From JBBQTU01 sp038213005 (GTDB lineage: Bacteria; Planctomycetota; Phycisphaerae; Tepidisphaerales; Tepidisphaeraceae): 7,145 nt of DNA. Below the pieces are notes generated by a model. The model did not search any database. It was not told the origin of the DNA and was given only the letters and a program-made list of their open reading frames with translations. The DNA lies in contig JBBQTU010000219.1 of assembly GCA_038213005.1 (NCBI GenBank), forward strand, positions 1 through 7,145. The letters are read 5' to 3'. A program made the translations under genes and the position numbers. Shown piece after piece: positions 5,792-7,145 of the stretch (positions are counted from its first letter, which is position 1; each line of letters starts with the position of its first letter).

Positions 5792-7120
5792 TCAGCAGCG
5801 ACCTAGGGTGGGCGCGGGCAGGAAAACGAGCAATAGCATTCCGAGGATCGCGCTGATCGCGGAGCCTGCCAGCACGCCGATCTTTGCCATGTCCAGTGAA
5901 TCGCCTTTCAGAGCGAGCCCATCAATGAACAGGGCCATGGTGAAGCCGATGCCGCACAACAGGCCGCCGCCCGCCAGCCGCGCCCAAGAGACGCCGGCGG
6001 GTAACTGGGCAATTCGCAGTCTGACGACGAGAAGACTGGTCAGGACCACGCCCACCGGCTTGCCGATGACCAGTGCCAGGACCACGGCGATGGAGATTGA
6101 GGATCGCGCATCACTGAAATGGAAGGGCACTCCGGCATTGGCGAGGGCGAACAGGGGCATGATTCCGAAACTCACCCACGGGTGCAGCGCGTGAACGAGG
6201 TAGTCCAGCGGCGACATGGCCTCTCGCGAGAGTTCGCGGAAACGGTGAATTCGCTGGGCGAGGTGAGCGGTGCTGAGTTCCTGCTCGCCGGCGGCTGTCG
6301 TTTGTGCACGGTCCATCACGCGACTGAGTACCGAGGTGTCCAGCCGGGGCCGCGCGGGTGTAAGCAGGCCCATGATGACGCCGGCAATTGTCGCGTGGAC
6401 GCCCGACTGCAGCACCGCGAACCATACCATCAGGCCAAACATCCCGAAGGCGATCAGGCTTCGCATGCCGGCCCTGAGCAGGACGATGACCAGTGCCATG
6501 AATCCCGCAGCCAGGCCCAGCCAGCCCCAGTTGATCCCGCGCGAATAGCCCAGTGCGATCACGAGGATGGCGCCGATGTCGTCGGCGATGGCGAGGGTGA
6601 GCAGCATGACCCGCAGCCCGTGCGGCACCCGTCGCCCCAGGATCGCCATGCAGCCGACCACGAATGCGATGTCGGTGGCCATGGGGATGCCCCAGCCGGG
6701 TGACCCGGGCTTGCCCCACTGCATCGAGAGGTAGATGGCCGCCGGCACCAGCATGCCGCCGATGGCGGCCGCGATGGGCAGGGCCGCGCGCCGAATCGTG
6801 GTCAATTCTCCGACGGCAAACTCGCGTTTGACCTCCATGCCGACGACGAAGAAGAACGCGGCCATCAGGCCGTCATTGATGAGGTATTCAAGCGAGCCGG
6901 CGAACCGCAGGCTGCCGATCTGCAACACCAGCGGCGTGTGCCAGAAGTGGAGAAATGCTTCCGAGGCCGCGGAGTTGGCCAGCACGAGGGCGGCCGCGGT
7001 CACCAGCAGCAGCACGATGCCGCTGGAAGCCTCGATGTGCATGAATCGCACGACGGGGTCGAGCATTCGGTCCAGGGGCTTGCGAGGCAGGTCCAGCGTG
7101 TCGCCATCGATACTCTGCAT
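5792..7120 (-). CDS. nhaA: NhaA family Na+/H+ antiporter
   Basis: This inner-membrane antiporter exports Na+ (or Li+) in exchange for protons and serves sodium and pH homeostasis. From the ATG at 7120 it has 442 residues and about a dozen hydrophobic segments. Family landmarks are present: FFFVVGMEVKRE (89-100), PMATDIAFV with D150 (equivalent to E. coli D133), AIADDIGAI with the ion-binding pair D180-D181 (E. coli D163-D164), GVHATIAGV (240-248), LHPWVSFGIMPLFALANAG (312-330) and K354 in IGKPVG (E. coli K300). It is longer than the 388-residue E. coli protein, mainly in the loop at about 255-306, a length difference common in non-enteric NhaA. A GTG in frame at 7144 is possible, but the ATG at 7120 has a good ribosome binding site. 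The gene is complete and converges on dapL; its promoter lies beyond the window. Confidence 0.96.
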   Translation of the reverse strand: MQSIDGDTLDLPRKPLDRMLDPVVRFMHIEASSGIVLLLVTAAALVLANSAASEAFLHFWHTPLVLQIGSLRFAGSLEYLINDGLMAAFFFVVGMEVKREFAVGELTTIRRAALPIAAAIGGMLVPAAIYLSMQWGKPGSPGWGIPMATDIAFVVGCMAILGRRVPHGLRVMLLTLAIADDIGAILVIALGYSRGINWGWLGLAAGFMALVIVLLRAGMRSLIAFGMFGLMVWFAVLQSGVHATIAGVIMGLLTPARPRLDTSVLSRVMDRAQTTAAGEQELSTAHLAQRIHRFRELSREAMSPLDYLVHALHPWVSFGIMPLFALANAGVPFHFSDARSSISIAVVLALVIGKPVGVVLTSLLVVRLRIAQLPAGVSWARLAGGGLLCGIGFTMALFIDGLALKGDSLDMAKIGVLAGSAISAILGMLLLVFLPAPTLGRC

Positions 7121-7126
7121 CAGGTT

Positions 7127-7135
7127 CCACCTTCC
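7127..7135 (-). promoter_or_regulatory. nhaA ribosome binding site
   Basis: On the minus strand GGAAGGTGG ends 6 bases before the ATG at 7120. This favours that ATG over the GTG at 7144. Confidence 0.7.
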
Positions 7136-7145
7136 ATGGCACACT

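Noticed and set aside
6210..6360. Extra loop in NhaA as a novel insertion
   Set aside because: Longer loops at this position compared with the E. coli protein are common in NhaA of other phyla.
6111..6719. Long frames overlapping nhaA on both strands
   Set aside because: All are Arg/His/Pro/Gly-rich shadows of nhaA, which has the full set of family motifs.

Overview
The window looks like chromosomal DNA of a planctomycete, probably Phycisphaerae-like; the class is a guess. Four points support this: a large surface protein with a variant of the planctomycete LEPR-XLL N-terminal sorting motif, a diaminopimelate aminotransferase of the DapL type, a remnant of a Y1/RAYT-type transposase, and moderately high GC. 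No tRNA, rRNA or CRISPR array was seen.

Layout. Positions 1-659 are a long non-coding stretch. It holds a G-run tract (47-67), a heptamer repeat (201-230) and a REP-like hairpin (494-516). Next come two plus-strand genes that look like one transcription unit. The first (660-3128) encodes a secreted multidomain protein with three fibronectin type III-like domains, a DxNxNGxxD calcium-loop pair and a C-terminal transglutaminase-like domain with a Cys-His-Asp triad. Four bases after its stop codon, the second (3133-3738) encodes a 201-residue secreted protein of unknown function. Positions 3739-4131 hold a 30-codon remnant of a RAYT transposase N-terminus, a perfect 8-bp hairpin, and a 75-codon unassigned open frame running up to dapL. 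dapL (4132-5370, plus) is complete and makes LL-2,6-diaminopimelate for lysine and peptidoglycan. It has no Shine-Dalgarno sequence, and a TACAAT box lies so close to its ATG that the mRNA may be almost leaderless. On the minus strand, convergent with dapL, are a minimal nucleotidyltransferase gene broken by one extra base (5525-5768) and a complete nhaA sodium/proton antiporter gene (5792-7120).

How the genes relate. dapL and nhaA are independent housekeeping genes. The accessory interest lies in the secreted transglutaminase-like protein with its coupled small partner, and in the debris on both sides of dapL (transposase remnant, frameshifted nucleotidyltransferase), which shows that these spacers have collected and lost mobile or toxin-antitoxin-type genes. 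Functions of the secreted pair beyond the fold and motif level are inference.
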